The notes: a model not told the origin generated them from the sequence alone. A stretch of DNA of 6,728 nucleotides from Candidatus Poribacteria bacterium (GCA_009835515.1 VXXH01000224.1:1-6728), one strand, 5' to 3'; positions 1-6,353 are shown, counted from the first letter of the stretch. Numbers and translations are program-made.

Positions 1-353
1 ACCAAGGGGCTGAAAGTAAAATCAATTAGGCCTGTAGCAACCCGATTGTGCTGCAAATGTGCCATGCACTCTAATGGCGACAGATCCTTGTATGTAGATG
101 GATACTTTAGTTGAATCTCACCAACGATTTTTGTAAGGTAATTCTGGCACGGGAGGCGCAACGAATTAGGGAGAAAATCTGCCTCATTTTCCAAATCTTC
201 GGAGCTGCTTACCAAGCGGCGATACGCACTACTGGTCACACGCCACGCTTCGTCTTCCTGACCGCGATAGAGATAACTCTTTTCCGGATGGGTTACCTCA
301 TCTATTTGGTTGATATATTCTGTTAGACTGGATATCTCAATGAGTGTGTTCAT
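1..353 (-). CDS. FRG-domain protein, N-terminal part (runs off left edge)
   Basis: Reading the minus strand from the ATG at 353-351 gives 117 codons without a stop up to the window edge, so the gene is 3'-truncated here. Residues 27-38 (SYLYRGQEDEAW) match the opening F/Y-R-G-Q...W motif that names the FRG domain, followed by an S-x-x-Y-R-R segment (42-46). Residues 99-117 (HLQHNRVATGLIDFTFSPL, then V) match the second hallmark, usually LQH-YG-x-x-T-x-LIDFT-x-x-PLVAL. The usual arginine of the 'PTRLLD' version is Gly here, as I recall for the 'AATxLIDFT' subgroup. The molecular function of FRG is not settled; such proteins occur as stand-alone genes, in mobile regions and near phage-defence genes, but nothing visible here proves a defence role. 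A consensus promoter lies about 45 bp upstream. The Shine-Dalgarno is weak (AAGG very close to the ATG). Family call is confident; function is unknown. Confidence 0.85.
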   Translation of the reverse strand, partial: MNTLIEISSLTEYINQIDEVTHPEKSYLYRGQEDEAWRVTSSAYRRLVSSSEDLENEADFLPNSLRLPCQNYLTKIVGEIQLKYPSTYKDLSPLECMAHLQHNRVATGLIDFTFSPL

Positions 354-397
354 GCCTTGCTGTTTCTATTCAATGTTTTCCGACGCATTCGGTATCA

Positions 398-426
398 ATT
401 ATACGATTTGTGGTTGAGTTTGTCAA
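398..426 (-). promoter_or_regulatory. Consensus sigma70-type promoter for the FRG gene
   Basis: On the minus strand, TTGACA (426-421) is followed by a 17-base spacer and TATAAT (403-398): both hexamers are perfect matches with ideal spacing. A start site near 391 would give a 5' leader of about 38 nt before the FRG ATG at 353. The direction agrees with the gene. This is one of two very similar promoters in the window (see 1684-1712). Confidence 0.85.
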
Positions 427-428
427 TT

Positions 429-519
429 GAATTTTGCGTCGTGAATTTTGACGAATGACGCGAGGTGTCCTGAATCAGAATTCGTGAAATCTGCGCAATC
501 TGCGTCATCCGTGATTCAG
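429..519. repeat. Short direct and inverted repeats in the spacer upstream of the FRG promoter
   Basis: Several repeats are packed together. GAATTTTG occurs at 429-436 and 443-450. GCGTC (436-440) and GACGC (457-461) are inverted. AATCTGCG occurs twice in tandem with a 9-base period (488-495 and 497-504). CTGAATCA (470-477) and TGATTCAG (512-519) form a perfect 8-base inverted pair enclosing the tandem units. No coding frame explains it. It resembles a small dispersed intergenic repeat, but copy number elsewhere cannot be seen from this window. Confidence 0.5.
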
Positions 520-521
520 AC

Positions 522-613
522 AATTTATTAAGGGTGATCCATAAATCAGAGCAGCCTCCGAATGTGAACGGAAACCTACACTGAACGATTATGTACCACC
601 CTCAATTAATAAT
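522..613. repeat. Imperfect inverted repeat downstream of the LamG gene
   Basis: The segment at 522-536 (AATTTATTAAGGGTG) is roughly the reverse complement of 597-613 (CACCCTCAATTAATAAT). AGGGTG/CACCCT is exact (531-536 and 597-602) and the A+T part matches with small gaps. About 60 bases lie between the arms. It could be a small non-autonomous element, or a weak transcript-end structure for the LamG gene; there is no U-run to make it a standard terminator. The rest of the 354-643 spacer holds nothing else I can name. Confidence 0.3.
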
Positions 614-643
614 GAAAGCCTGAGTTTACAAAAATGTTGAACT

Positions 644-1483
644 TTATCTGTAGGTAGACTTCAAGGCACCCCAGGTTGTGCTTAGCTTGTCAGTCGGTTC
701 GACGCTGGTCGTTGCATCTACAAAAGGATCATCAGGTCCAGTAGCGAGATGTGCAATCTCATCTGCACTGAGCGGTCGATGGAACAGTAGAAACTCGTCC
801 AAAAACCCGTTATACGCCCATGTAGGTCCCACATTGGCATCAAACGCCCCTGCCTCTGAACCGATTCCGATGAACCCGAACCGTGCCTGCCCCGCACCGA
901 TGACTTCTGCCGGTGCCTCAATTTCGTCATCTAACTTCCCATCAACATAGATCCGTTTCATTGTCCCATCAAACGTTGCGGCTATATGGTGCCACTCATC
1001 ATCAGCGACATCTGTTTTGCCGAACCAGTCATGGCAACACGGACAGCAAGTGTCGAAAGCGACGAAAGTTGTTCCGTTGTTTCCACCCACGTCATCGCCA
1101 ACAGCGAAGCGGAAGAATTCACTCCGGTCCCATGAAGCGACCATCCCTCTTACGCTTGTCTTAACCCAAGTGGCAAGGGTTATTTCCGCGAACGGGTCTG
1201 CATACATGTGCTCCCGCACCGAGATGTATTGGGCAGCATCCCCTGGGAACTGCATACAGCCTCCCACTTTGCCTGACACAATCTGCAAGTCGCTGCCGTG
1301 GAGGAAACCGTCATTCCCGTTGCCGGACACATCGGTAACATCATCCCCATCCTGAGTGTCCTCATTGAAGCTGTAATAGATAACAAGACCTTCTTCGCTA
1401 ACGTTCTGCGCGTGGCATGTCACCACCACTCCAGTCAGCATTAAGGTTAACATCAAAAATCTGAAGATAAAAGAGGTTTTCAT
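644..1483 (-). CDS. Secreted LamG-fold (concanavalin A-like) domain protein
   Basis: The protein has 279 residues from the ATG at 1483. I prefer this start over an in-frame ATG at 1513 because AAGGAG lies 7 bases before it and the protein then opens with a clean signal peptide: K2 followed by a hydrophobic stretch to about residue 22 and a likely cut after CHA-25. Residues about 30-248 form one LamG/Laminin_G_3-type beta-sandwich: L33-x-x-YYSFNED, D51-x-SGNGNDG, TLATWVK (102-108), DDEWHHIAATFDG (161-173), YVDGK (179-183), GFLDEFLLFHRPLSADEI (226-243). This fold usually binds carbohydrate or acts as an adhesion/accessory module, and no catalytic domain is attached. Two oddities: a CCPCCH cluster at 146-151, and a separate tail ending in DKLSTTWGALKSTYR after a low-complexity linker. 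Export to the periplasm or surface is inferred; the ligand is unknown. It appears monocistronic behind its own promoter. Confidence 0.88.
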   Translation of the reverse strand: MKTSFIFRFLMLTLMLTGVVVTCHAQNVSEEGLVIYYSFNEDTQDGDDVTDVSGNGNDGFLHGSDLQIVSGKVGGCMQFPGDAAQYISVREHMYADPFAEITLATWVKTSVRGMVASWDRSEFFRFAVGDDVGGNNGTTFVAFDTCCPCCHDWFGKTDVADDEWHHIAATFDGTMKRIYVDGKLDDEIEAPAEVIGAGQARFGFIGIGSEAGAFDANVGPTWAYNGFLDEFLLFHRPLSADEIAHLATGPDDPFVDATTSVEPTDKLSTTWGALKSTYR

Positions 1484-1490
1484 TTTCAAT

Positions 1491-1496
1491 CTCCTT
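1491..1496 (-). promoter_or_regulatory. Shine-Dalgarno that fixes the LamG gene start
   Basis: The minus strand reads AAGGAG here, 7 bases before the ATG at 1483. No comparable site precedes the in-frame ATG at 1513. The 10-residue extension from 1513 (MRACIVRRLK) would also sit awkwardly ahead of a signal peptide. Confidence 0.8.
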
Positions 1497-1558
1497 ACTA
1501 TGCAAGCACGCATCGTGCGTATCTATCTTCAAAAACGCTACTGTTCCAGGACCGTAAT

Positions 1559-1668
1559 ACTTACGCAAACTACGCAACTATAGGTGAGATTTCCTAACCG
1601 TGCCTTGCTACCTTCACAAAAGCTGCAGTTGCAGACTACACCTACAATAGAAGCAAATTTACCTAAGT
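1559..1668. repeat. MITE-like element of about 110 bp in the LamG leader
   Basis: The two ends are imperfect inverted repeats. The left end (1559-1586) begins ACTTACGCAAACT and ends TAGGTG. The right end (1639-1668), read on the minus strand, begins ACTTAGGTAAATT and ends TAGGTG. The outer 13 bases match at 10 positions and the inner TAGGTG/CACCTA is exact. The interior has no ORF but has a small palindrome, CTGCAGTTGCAG, at 1623-1634. No clear target-site duplication is visible. The element lies between the promoter at 1684-1712 and the LamG start, so it would be transcribed as part of the leader. It may be a non-autonomous transposable element or a structured RNA repeat. Confidence 0.5.
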
Positions 1669-1683
1669 CCTAAAATTGATTGG

Positions 1684-1712
1684 ATTCTATAGTTTATTGG
1701 TGAATTTGTCAA
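1684..1712 (-). promoter_or_regulatory. Strong sigma70-type promoter with UP-like A-tract for the LamG gene
   Basis: On the minus strand TTGACA (1712-1707) is followed by exactly 17 bases and TAGAAT (1689-1684, five of six consensus). Directly upstream, at 1713-1732, is an A+T-rich run with A-tracts (AAAAAGAATAAAAATAATA), like an UP element. A start near 1677 would give a leader of about 190 nt containing the 1559-1668 element. The remaining part of the 1484-1871 spacer (1733-1871) shows no gene and no convincing terminator for the upstream peptidase gene. Confidence 0.75.
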
Positions 1713-1871
1713 TATTATTTTTATTCTTTTTAAGGGGAGCAGGGATGTGCAGTTTTCAAAGAGTGATTGTCAAACTGAATTACCGAAATATTTTCTTAAA
1801 CTACATCAGATGCTGCCAGCGAAGATCGGGGTAAGACTAAGAAATGGAAAATCGAATGGTTCTGCGAGGGT

Positions 1872-2645
1872 CTAAATAGACAAGGTGCGAAGGTCATCGC
1901 TGTGCCAACTGGCAGTGCGATCATCAATTTTCGTTCCACCGCGTTTCAGGTACCCGTCAATGGATTTGCCTTCAAGGACTCGGACTTCAAATGTATAGGG
2001 CGGATCAATTTTGAATGGGGCAATCTCAGCGATATTCCGGCAAGCCATCGCAGCCGTCTCTTGAATCAGTTCTCGTGACCGTTGCGGTGAGAGATGCAGG
2101 GCAAGTTCCTGTCCGAGTCCCTCTTTGGTCTCAACGCCATAAATGTTCGGGATAAGTTGCTTCGCTTCTGCAACGGCTTTATCGTCGCCAGAGATAAAAA
2201 CCGTTGGGACATCGAAAGTGCCTGCTAACGCTGCACGGCATCCAAATTCTCCGATCATTTCCCCATTGAGTTTGTAGTATTCAATCGACAACGAAGAATA
2301 CGTATGACTTAACGGCGCGTTTGGTGTGCCTGCCATCGCGTGTTGTCCTAAAAAAAAGAGTGCGTCATAAGTTGCGTCAAGATAGTAGGGCGGACGAATC
2401 GGTCCCCGGGCAATTAACTTCGCCTTCGGATGAAATTCAAGCACATCAATCCCGCCAGTCCCGTGTCCATCCCAGACCACGATTTCTGCGTCCGCATCGA
2501 CATCAAGGATGCCATCAACAGCAGCGTTTACTTCTTGCGTCAATAATTTCATGGCTGCCTGTTTCAGGGGACCTTCTTCACGGGTTTGATTGAAACGGGA
2601 TACCATCGCAACGCCTTCAAGGTCGGTTAAAATGTAAATCTTCAT
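1872..2645 (-). CDS. M55 family zinc D-aminopeptidase (DppA-like)
   Basis: The 257-residue protein has the normal length and architecture of the M55 family, whose type member is DppA of Bacillus subtilis, a D-Ala-D-Ala-releasing binuclear zinc aminopeptidase. The residues expected from DppA are present: D8 and E10 in the opening ILTDLEG; H61 in WDGHGTGG; H102 in LGQHAMAG; H114 in LSHTYSS, the position of the catalytic histidine; and E133 in GEFG. FISGDDKAVAEA (150-161) is another typical family block. No signal peptide is present, so it should be cytoplasmic, as DppA is. The ATG at 2645 is preceded by GGTAGGA at a suitable distance. It starts about 160 bp after korB, and I see no clear promoter in that gap, so read-through or its own weak promoter are both possible. 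In vivo substrate is unknown: D-amino-acid peptides from cell-wall turnover are likely, other small peptides possible. Confidence 0.9.
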   Translation of the reverse strand: MKIYILTDLEGVAMVSRFNQTREEGPLKQAAMKLLTQEVNAAVDGILDVDADAEIVVWDGHGTGGIDVLEFHPKAKLIARGPIRPPYYLDATYDALFFLGQHAMAGTPNAPLSHTYSSLSIEYYKLNGEMIGEFGCRAALAGTFDVPTVFISGDDKAVAEAKQLIPNIYGVETKEGLGQELALHLSPQRSRELIQETAAMACRNIAEIAPFKIDPPYTFEVRVLEGKSIDGYLKRGGTKIDDRTASWHSDDLRTLSI

Positions 2646-2790
2646 CGGCTGGGTCCTACCAGATTTGAAAACCGTTGAAAAGTTAAGACTTCAGACTGCG
2701 GCTTAAATAACTGAACGAACCGGAGTAGAATACTCACGAATTGAGGGAACCAAGCGTTTGTTCGCACCATTTATCCGACAACACATCAAG

Positions 2791-2804
2791 GTATTGTGCA
2801 ATAC
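2791..2804. other. Short perfect hairpin at the korB stop codon
   Basis: GTATTG (2791-2796) and CAATAC (2799-2804) are exact inverted arms around two bases, and overlap the last base of the korB stop codon. It is A+T-rich with no following U-run, so it is a poor Rho-independent terminator. It may protect or mark the 3' end of the mRNA, or be chance. Confidence 0.3.
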
Positions 2805-3850
2805 TATGACACAGTCCATGTTTCGCCATCGTTAAGGAGTGCTTCAAGGTCGCCTTCACCCATGCGTTCTTTTGCGGCGCGGATCTGGTTCGTCATGGCA
2901 TCTTCGTAAGAGGATCGCCGGACGCTACGGAAGATGCCAATAGGATGTGGCATGTCGGGCGTGTCGCTCATTCCTGCCAAGAAGTTTGCCAGCGTGGTGT
3001 TCTCCGCGTATTGGTCATGGATGATGAGGTCGTCGGCTGCACCATCCCCGTTATTTACTGTGGTGACTTCCGGGTGGAAGTCTTTGAGTTGGATCCCTTT
3101 TTCGCTTTCTTTTCCAAAAACGAGGGGTTGTCCGTGCTCAAGGCGGACAGTATTTTCGGTTTTTGTGGTCTTATCCGTAAATTGTTTGAAAGCACCTTTG
3201 TTGAAGATGGGACAGTCTTGATAGATTTCGATGAAAGAGGTCCCTTTATGTTCAAAAGCAGCTTTGATGGTGGACTGCAGGTGAGTTGAATCCGTATCGA
3301 GTGAACGCGCCACAAAGGTTGCCCCTGAAGCCAAAGCGAGGCTAATTGGGTTAAAGGGGGCTTCAAGAGATCCGAGCGGTGTTGATTTCGTCGTCTTTCC
3401 CTGTTCGGATGTCGGTGAGTATTGTCCCTTTGTGAGTCCATAGATGCGGTTGTTGAACAACAACATATTCACATCGAAATTGCGGCGCATCAAATGGATG
3501 AAATGGTTACCGCCAATCGAGAGCGCATCGCCATCTCCAGTGATAATCCAGACAGAGAGGTCAGGGTTCGCCATTTTTACACCGGAGGCGATAGTGGGTG
3601 CTCTACCGTGAATTGTGTGGAAGCCGTAGGTGTTCATGTAGTACGGGAACCGACTCGAACACCCGATGCCGGAGATAAAAACTACATTTTCTTTTGGGAT
3701 GCCGAGGTCAGGCATAATACGTTGTGTTTGGGCAAGGATGGAGTAATCGCCGCAACCCGGGCACCAGCGTGTATCCTGATCGGATTCAAAATCCTTTTTT
3801 GTCAGGGTCGGTGCTCCAGCGGGGATCCGTGAAGTTCTTTTTCTTTTCAT
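2804..3850 (-). CDS. korB: 2-oxoglutarate:ferredoxin oxidoreductase, beta subunit
   Basis: This 348-residue protein is the thiamine-diphosphate (TPP) subunit of a 2-oxoacid:ferredoxin oxidoreductase. CPGCG (C30, C33), C64 in SGIGCSS and C213 in QDCP supply the four likely ligands of the single [4Fe-4S] cluster. GDGDALSIGGNH (105-116) to NN at 133-134 is the TPP/Mg motif. YGLTKGQYSPTSEQGKTTKS (137-156) and the later PFNP-x-SLAL block are strongly typical of KorB of the two-subunit, oxygen-tolerant KorAB type (as in mycobacteria) rather than pyruvate enzymes. The C-terminal part after about 235 (PHPIGIFR...SYEDA) also fits. It starts 39 bp after korA on the same strand; the ATG at 3850 has only a weak GGCGG site, so coupling to korA is likely. 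No separate ferredoxin-like delta subunit is in the window, consistent with KorAB. Substrate is inferred from family resemblance; assay would be needed to exclude other 2-oxoacids. Confidence 0.93.
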   Translation of the reverse strand: MKRKRTSRIPAGAPTLTKKDFESDQDTRWCPGCGDYSILAQTQRIMPDLGIPKENVVFISGIGCSSRFPYYMNTYGFHTIHGRAPTIASGVKMANPDLSVWIITGDGDALSIGGNHFIHLMRRNFDVNMLLFNNRIYGLTKGQYSPTSEQGKTTKSTPLGSLEAPFNPISLALASGATFVARSLDTDSTHLQSTIKAAFEHKGTSFIEIYQDCPIFNKGAFKQFTDKTTKTENTVRLEHGQPLVFGKESEKGIQLKDFHPEVTTVNNGDGAADDLIIHDQYAENTTLANFLAGMSDTPDMPHPIGIFRSVRRSSYEDAMTNQIRAAKERMGEGDLEALLNDGETWTVS

Positions 3851-3889
3851 GATGTGTTTACCGCCTTTGGCGTTTGAGGCTAAAGTGTC

Positions 3890-5731
3890 CTATTTCTCAA
3901 GTATCTCTTCAATTTTGGATTGCAACTCAAAAACGTGGAAGGGTTGCCCTTGCACCTTGTTAAGCCCGATTGCGTCGATGAGATAGGTGCTGCGGATGAG
4001 TTGACGGAGTTGGCCACTGTTGAGTTCAGGAATTAAAATCCGCTTGAATCTGTTGAGAATGTCGCCTAAGTCGTTGGGGAACGGGTTAAGGTGTCGGAGA
4101 TGGAGGTGTGCTATCGGGACCCCTTCTGCAACATAATTCTCCACTACGGTACGAATCGCTCCATAGGTGCCGCCCCATCCGAGCAAGAGGATTTCGCCTT
4201 CTTGTGCGCCGAAGACTTCAGTCGGTGGGAAATCGTTAGCGATGCGTGCAACTTTCTCTGCACGGATTTCGATCATCTTCTGATGGTTTTCGGCATCGTA
4301 ACTGACGTGTCCTGTCACATCGGATTTCTCTAAGCCACCGATACGATGTTCTAAGCCAACGGTACCGGGTTTCGCCCATGGACGTGCCAATGTCTCTGGG
4401 TCGCGTAGATACGGTTCAAACCCATTGCTGGTATCCGCGCTCACCGCAAAATTCGGTCTAATCTCAGGTAAATCGGAAAGCTGCGGGATTTTCCACGGTT
4501 CAGCTCCCATCCCGATGTAGAGGTCGGAAAGAAAAATCACCGGTGTTCTGTATTTGATGGCGATATGACACGCTTCATAGACTGTTTCAAAACAGTCGTA
4601 TGGACGGGAGGGCGCGACGATTGGGATAGGTGATTCACCGTTCCTACCGTAAAACATTTGCAGAAGATCGGATTGTTCCGTTTTTGTCGGCATTCCTGTT
4701 GAAGGACCTGCACGCTGAATGTTGCATACCACGATCGGTAACTCCGCAATCATCGCGAGATTAATCGCTTCCGATTTGAGCGCAAGCCCAGGGCCGCTAC
4801 TACCCGTGACACCGAGCGCGCCGCTAAATGCTGCACCAATTGCAACTCCAACAGCCGCAATTTCATCTTCCATCTGCATAGTGATAACACCGAAATTTCT
4901 ATAGAGCGCAAGTCCATGAAGGATGTCGCTTGCTGGCGTTATCGGATAGCCACCGTAAACAAGCGGTAACTCGGATCGATGCGCCGCAGCGACAAGCCCA
5001 AGCACTGTTGCCATGTTGCCGTCAATATTTCGGTAAGTCCCCGGTTCAAAAACAGCCGGTTTCACATCGTAGGAGACAGCAAACTGTTCAGTGGCTTCGC
5101 AATAAACATTTCCAGCACGGAGCGCAAGAATGTTTGATTCGATGTACTGCGGTTTTTTGGCGAACTTTGTTTTCACCCATTTCATCGTATATTCCATCGG
5201 GCGATTGTAGAGCCAGAGGATCATACCGAGTGCGAAAAAGTTCTTACACAGATCCATTTCCCGTGTTGACAGTTGTGTTGATTCGAGTGCTTTGCGGGTC
5301 AGCTGCGTTAACTCGACCGGGAAAACTTGGTATTTCGTAAGTGTATCGCCTTCAAGCGGGTTACTTTCATACCCCGCAAGGCGTAGATTGCGGCGCGCAA
5401 AATTATCAACATTTACAATGAGGATGCCGTTAGGTTTGAGTTTATGGAGGTGAACTTTTAAAGCGGCGGGGTTCATTGCTACGAGTACGTCACAGAGATC
5501 TCCGGGGGTGTGGATTTGTTCGCTTGAGAAATGGAGCTGGAACCCAGACACACCTGCTAACGATCCGGCGGGTGCACGAATCTCGGCGGGATAGTCGGGT
5601 AGCGTGGCGACATCGTTACCAATGAGGGCGGTGGTCTCTGTCATTTGTGTGCCAATGGTCTGCGACCCATCGCCGGAGTCGCCAGCAAATAGGATTGTCG
5701 CTTCCTCGATTTGCTCTACTGGCTTGCGCAT
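3890..5731 (-). CDS. korA: 2-oxoglutarate:ferredoxin oxidoreductase, fused gamma-alpha subunit
   Basis: From the ATG at 5731 the protein has 613 residues, the usual length of a fused KorA. Residues about 11-215 form the gamma domain, opening with the glycine-rich FAGDSGDGSQTIG (15-27). Residues about 235-420 are the alpha pyrimidine-binding domain: GGYPITPASDI (260-270), MEDEIAAVGVAIGAAFSGA (287-305), TGSSGPGLALKSEAI (309-323) and RAGPSTGMPTKTEQSDL (340-356). Residues about 510-613 are the C-terminal CoA-side domain, with GWGGTYGAI, HLRHLNPFP and PELNSGQLRQL. With KorB it makes the oxidoreductase that decarboxylates 2-oxoglutarate to succinyl-CoA and reduces ferredoxin in the cytoplasm. A GTG sits directly before the ATG (5734) and either codon is served by the AGGAAA site upstream; I chose ATG. 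It lies 75 bp after the CBS gene, with no obvious promoter in between. Confidence 0.94.
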   Translation of the reverse strand: MRKPVEQIEEATILFAGDSGDGSQTIGTQMTETTALIGNDVATLPDYPAEIRAPAGSLAGVSGFQLHFSSEQIHTPGDLCDVLVAMNPAALKVHLHKLKPNGILIVNVDNFARRNLRLAGYESNPLEGDTLTKYQVFPVELTQLTRKALESTQLSTREMDLCKNFFALGMILWLYNRPMEYTMKWVKTKFAKKPQYIESNILALRAGNVYCEATEQFAVSYDVKPAVFEPGTYRNIDGNMATVLGLVAAAHRSELPLVYGGYPITPASDILHGLALYRNFGVITMQMEDEIAAVGVAIGAAFSGALGVTGSSGPGLALKSEAINLAMIAELPIVVCNIQRAGPSTGMPTKTEQSDLLQMFYGRNGESPIPIVAPSRPYDCFETVYEACHIAIKYRTPVIFLSDLYIGMGAEPWKIPQLSDLPEIRPNFAVSADTSNGFEPYLRDPETLARPWAKPGTVGLEHRIGGLEKSDVTGHVSYDAENHQKMIEIRAEKVARIANDFPPTEVFGAQEGEILLLGWGGTYGAIRTVVENYVAEGVPIAHLHLRHLNPFPNDLGDILNRFKRILIPELNSGQLRQLIRSTYLIDAIGLNKVQGQPFHVFELQSKIEEILEK

Positions 5732-5761
5732 CACAATTGTTTCCTTTTTTCTCTGATATGT

Positions 5762-5783
5762 GCGCGCTTAGGCGGCGCGCCTA
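5762..5783. other. G+C-rich hairpin in the CBS-korA gap
   Basis: Two competing stems are possible: GCGCGC (5762-5767) with GCGCGC (5775-5780), or TAGGCG (5769-5774) with CGCCTA (5778-5783). On the minus (transcript) strand there is no U-run after it, so it does not look like a full terminator. It could be a processing or stability element that lets the CBS genes and korAB be expressed at different levels, or a dispersed repeat. Confidence 0.4.
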
Positions 5784-5806
5784 TAGGATGTGAGGTTCTA
5801 AAACAT

Positions 5807-6340
5807 TTACGCCCCCTCACGGGCTTTGAAGGCATCGCGGACGGGCCTCGGAGGTAGCGTTAAAACTTCTTGCGGAAATTCCTCTATAAGATAGGAGATT
5901 ACATCACGAATGGACACCATGCCGACGGGACGATTCTCAGTATCAACAATCGGGACATGTCGGTAGCCGCCTCGCGCCATATAGAGAATAGCCGTGTTTA
6001 GGGAATCTTCCGGTTGCGCTGTCTCTGGATCTGCTATCATGAATTCTTCAACACTGATGACATCCAGATCTCCAACTTGCTTGTTAAGAATTTTGTTGAG
6101 CACGTCTCGCTCGCTAAAAATCCCGCGGAGTGTGTCGTTTTCAATGACCGGTGCTGCACCAATCTTGTTTGCTAAGAGCAGATCAATTGCCTCGTTTGTG
6201 CTACTGTTGATGTCAATAGTGATAATAGGACGCATCAGATCTTTTAGCGAAATCTGAATTTCTTGCGCACTCCATGCTTTTAACGCAGCGTCTTCATCCA
6301 TCTGCTCTAATTCTTCGTCAATTGCCAAGTCATATAGCAC
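5807..6340 (-). CDS. CBS-domain pair protein
   Basis: The 177-residue soluble protein consists of two CBS domains (about 33-87 and 97-153) flanked by an acidic N-terminal helix (residues 1-30) and a short C-terminal tail with LPPRPVRDAF. Each CBS shows the usual pattern: DLMRPIITID...AAPVIEND...GIFSERDVL (to 81) and EFMIADPETA...YRHVPIVD...GMVSIRDVI (to 148). The S/T-x-R-D pairs are the positions that contact the ribose-phosphate of AMP/ATP in CBS proteins. No enzymatic or DNA-binding domain is attached, so it is probably a small regulator or ligand sensor. The start is a GTG at 6340, fixed by a perfect AGGAGG 7 bases upstream; the next in-frame ATG would remove 13 residues and has no such site. 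It follows the other CBS gene by 11 bp and precedes korA by about 75 bp. A role in tuning KorAB is inferred from position only. Confidence 0.9.
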   Translation of the reverse strand: MLYDLAIDEELEQMDEDAALKAWSAQEIQISLKDLMRPIITIDINSSTNEAIDLLLANKIGAAPVIENDTLRGIFSERDVLNKILNKQVGDLDVISVEEFMIADPETAQPEDSLNTAILYMARGGYRHVPIVDTENRPVGMVSIRDVISYLIEEFPQEVLTLPPRPVRDAFKAREGA

Positions 6341-6347
6341 GGTTACG

Positions 6348-6353
6348 CCTCCT
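6348..6353 (-). promoter_or_regulatory. Shine-Dalgarno overlapping the upstream stop codon
   Basis: AGGAGG on the minus strand lies 7 bases before the GTG start at 6340 and shares two bases with the TAG stop (6354-6352) of the preceding CBS gene. The ribosome ending the first gene would therefore stand on the initiation site of the second, pointing to translational coupling. It also decides the GTG start. Confidence 0.85.

Noticed and set aside
111..326. Plus-strand ORF of 71 codons
   Set aside because: It lies antisense inside the FRG-domain gene, has no Shine-Dalgarno and no recognisable motif; the minus-strand frame carries clear FRG motifs.
644..1513. LamG gene start at the ATG at 1513
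   Set aside because: The ATG at 1483 has an AAGGAG site at 7 bases and gives a standard signal peptide; the longer start has neither.
1506..1520. Small palindrome GCACGCATCGTGC in the LamG leader, considered as operator or riboswitch piece
   Set aside because: Arms are only 5 bases and overlap alternatives; no known riboswitch motif surrounds it, so it may be chance.
1733..1871. Possible terminator or promoter in the spacer after the peptidase gene
   Set aside because: Only a tiny GCTG-C-CAGC palindrome and a TTGACA without a matching -10 (GCACAT at 17 bases) were found; neither is convincing.
2646..2803. Promoter for the M55 peptidase gene
   Set aside because: No -35/-10 pair of acceptable quality and spacing could be identified in the gap.
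3422..3832. 136-codon plus-strand ORF
   Set aside because: It is the antisense shadow of korB, whose minus-strand frame has all KorB motifs.
4930..5340. 136-codon plus-strand ORF
   Set aside because: It is the antisense shadow of korA, with no ribosome site or recognisable domain.
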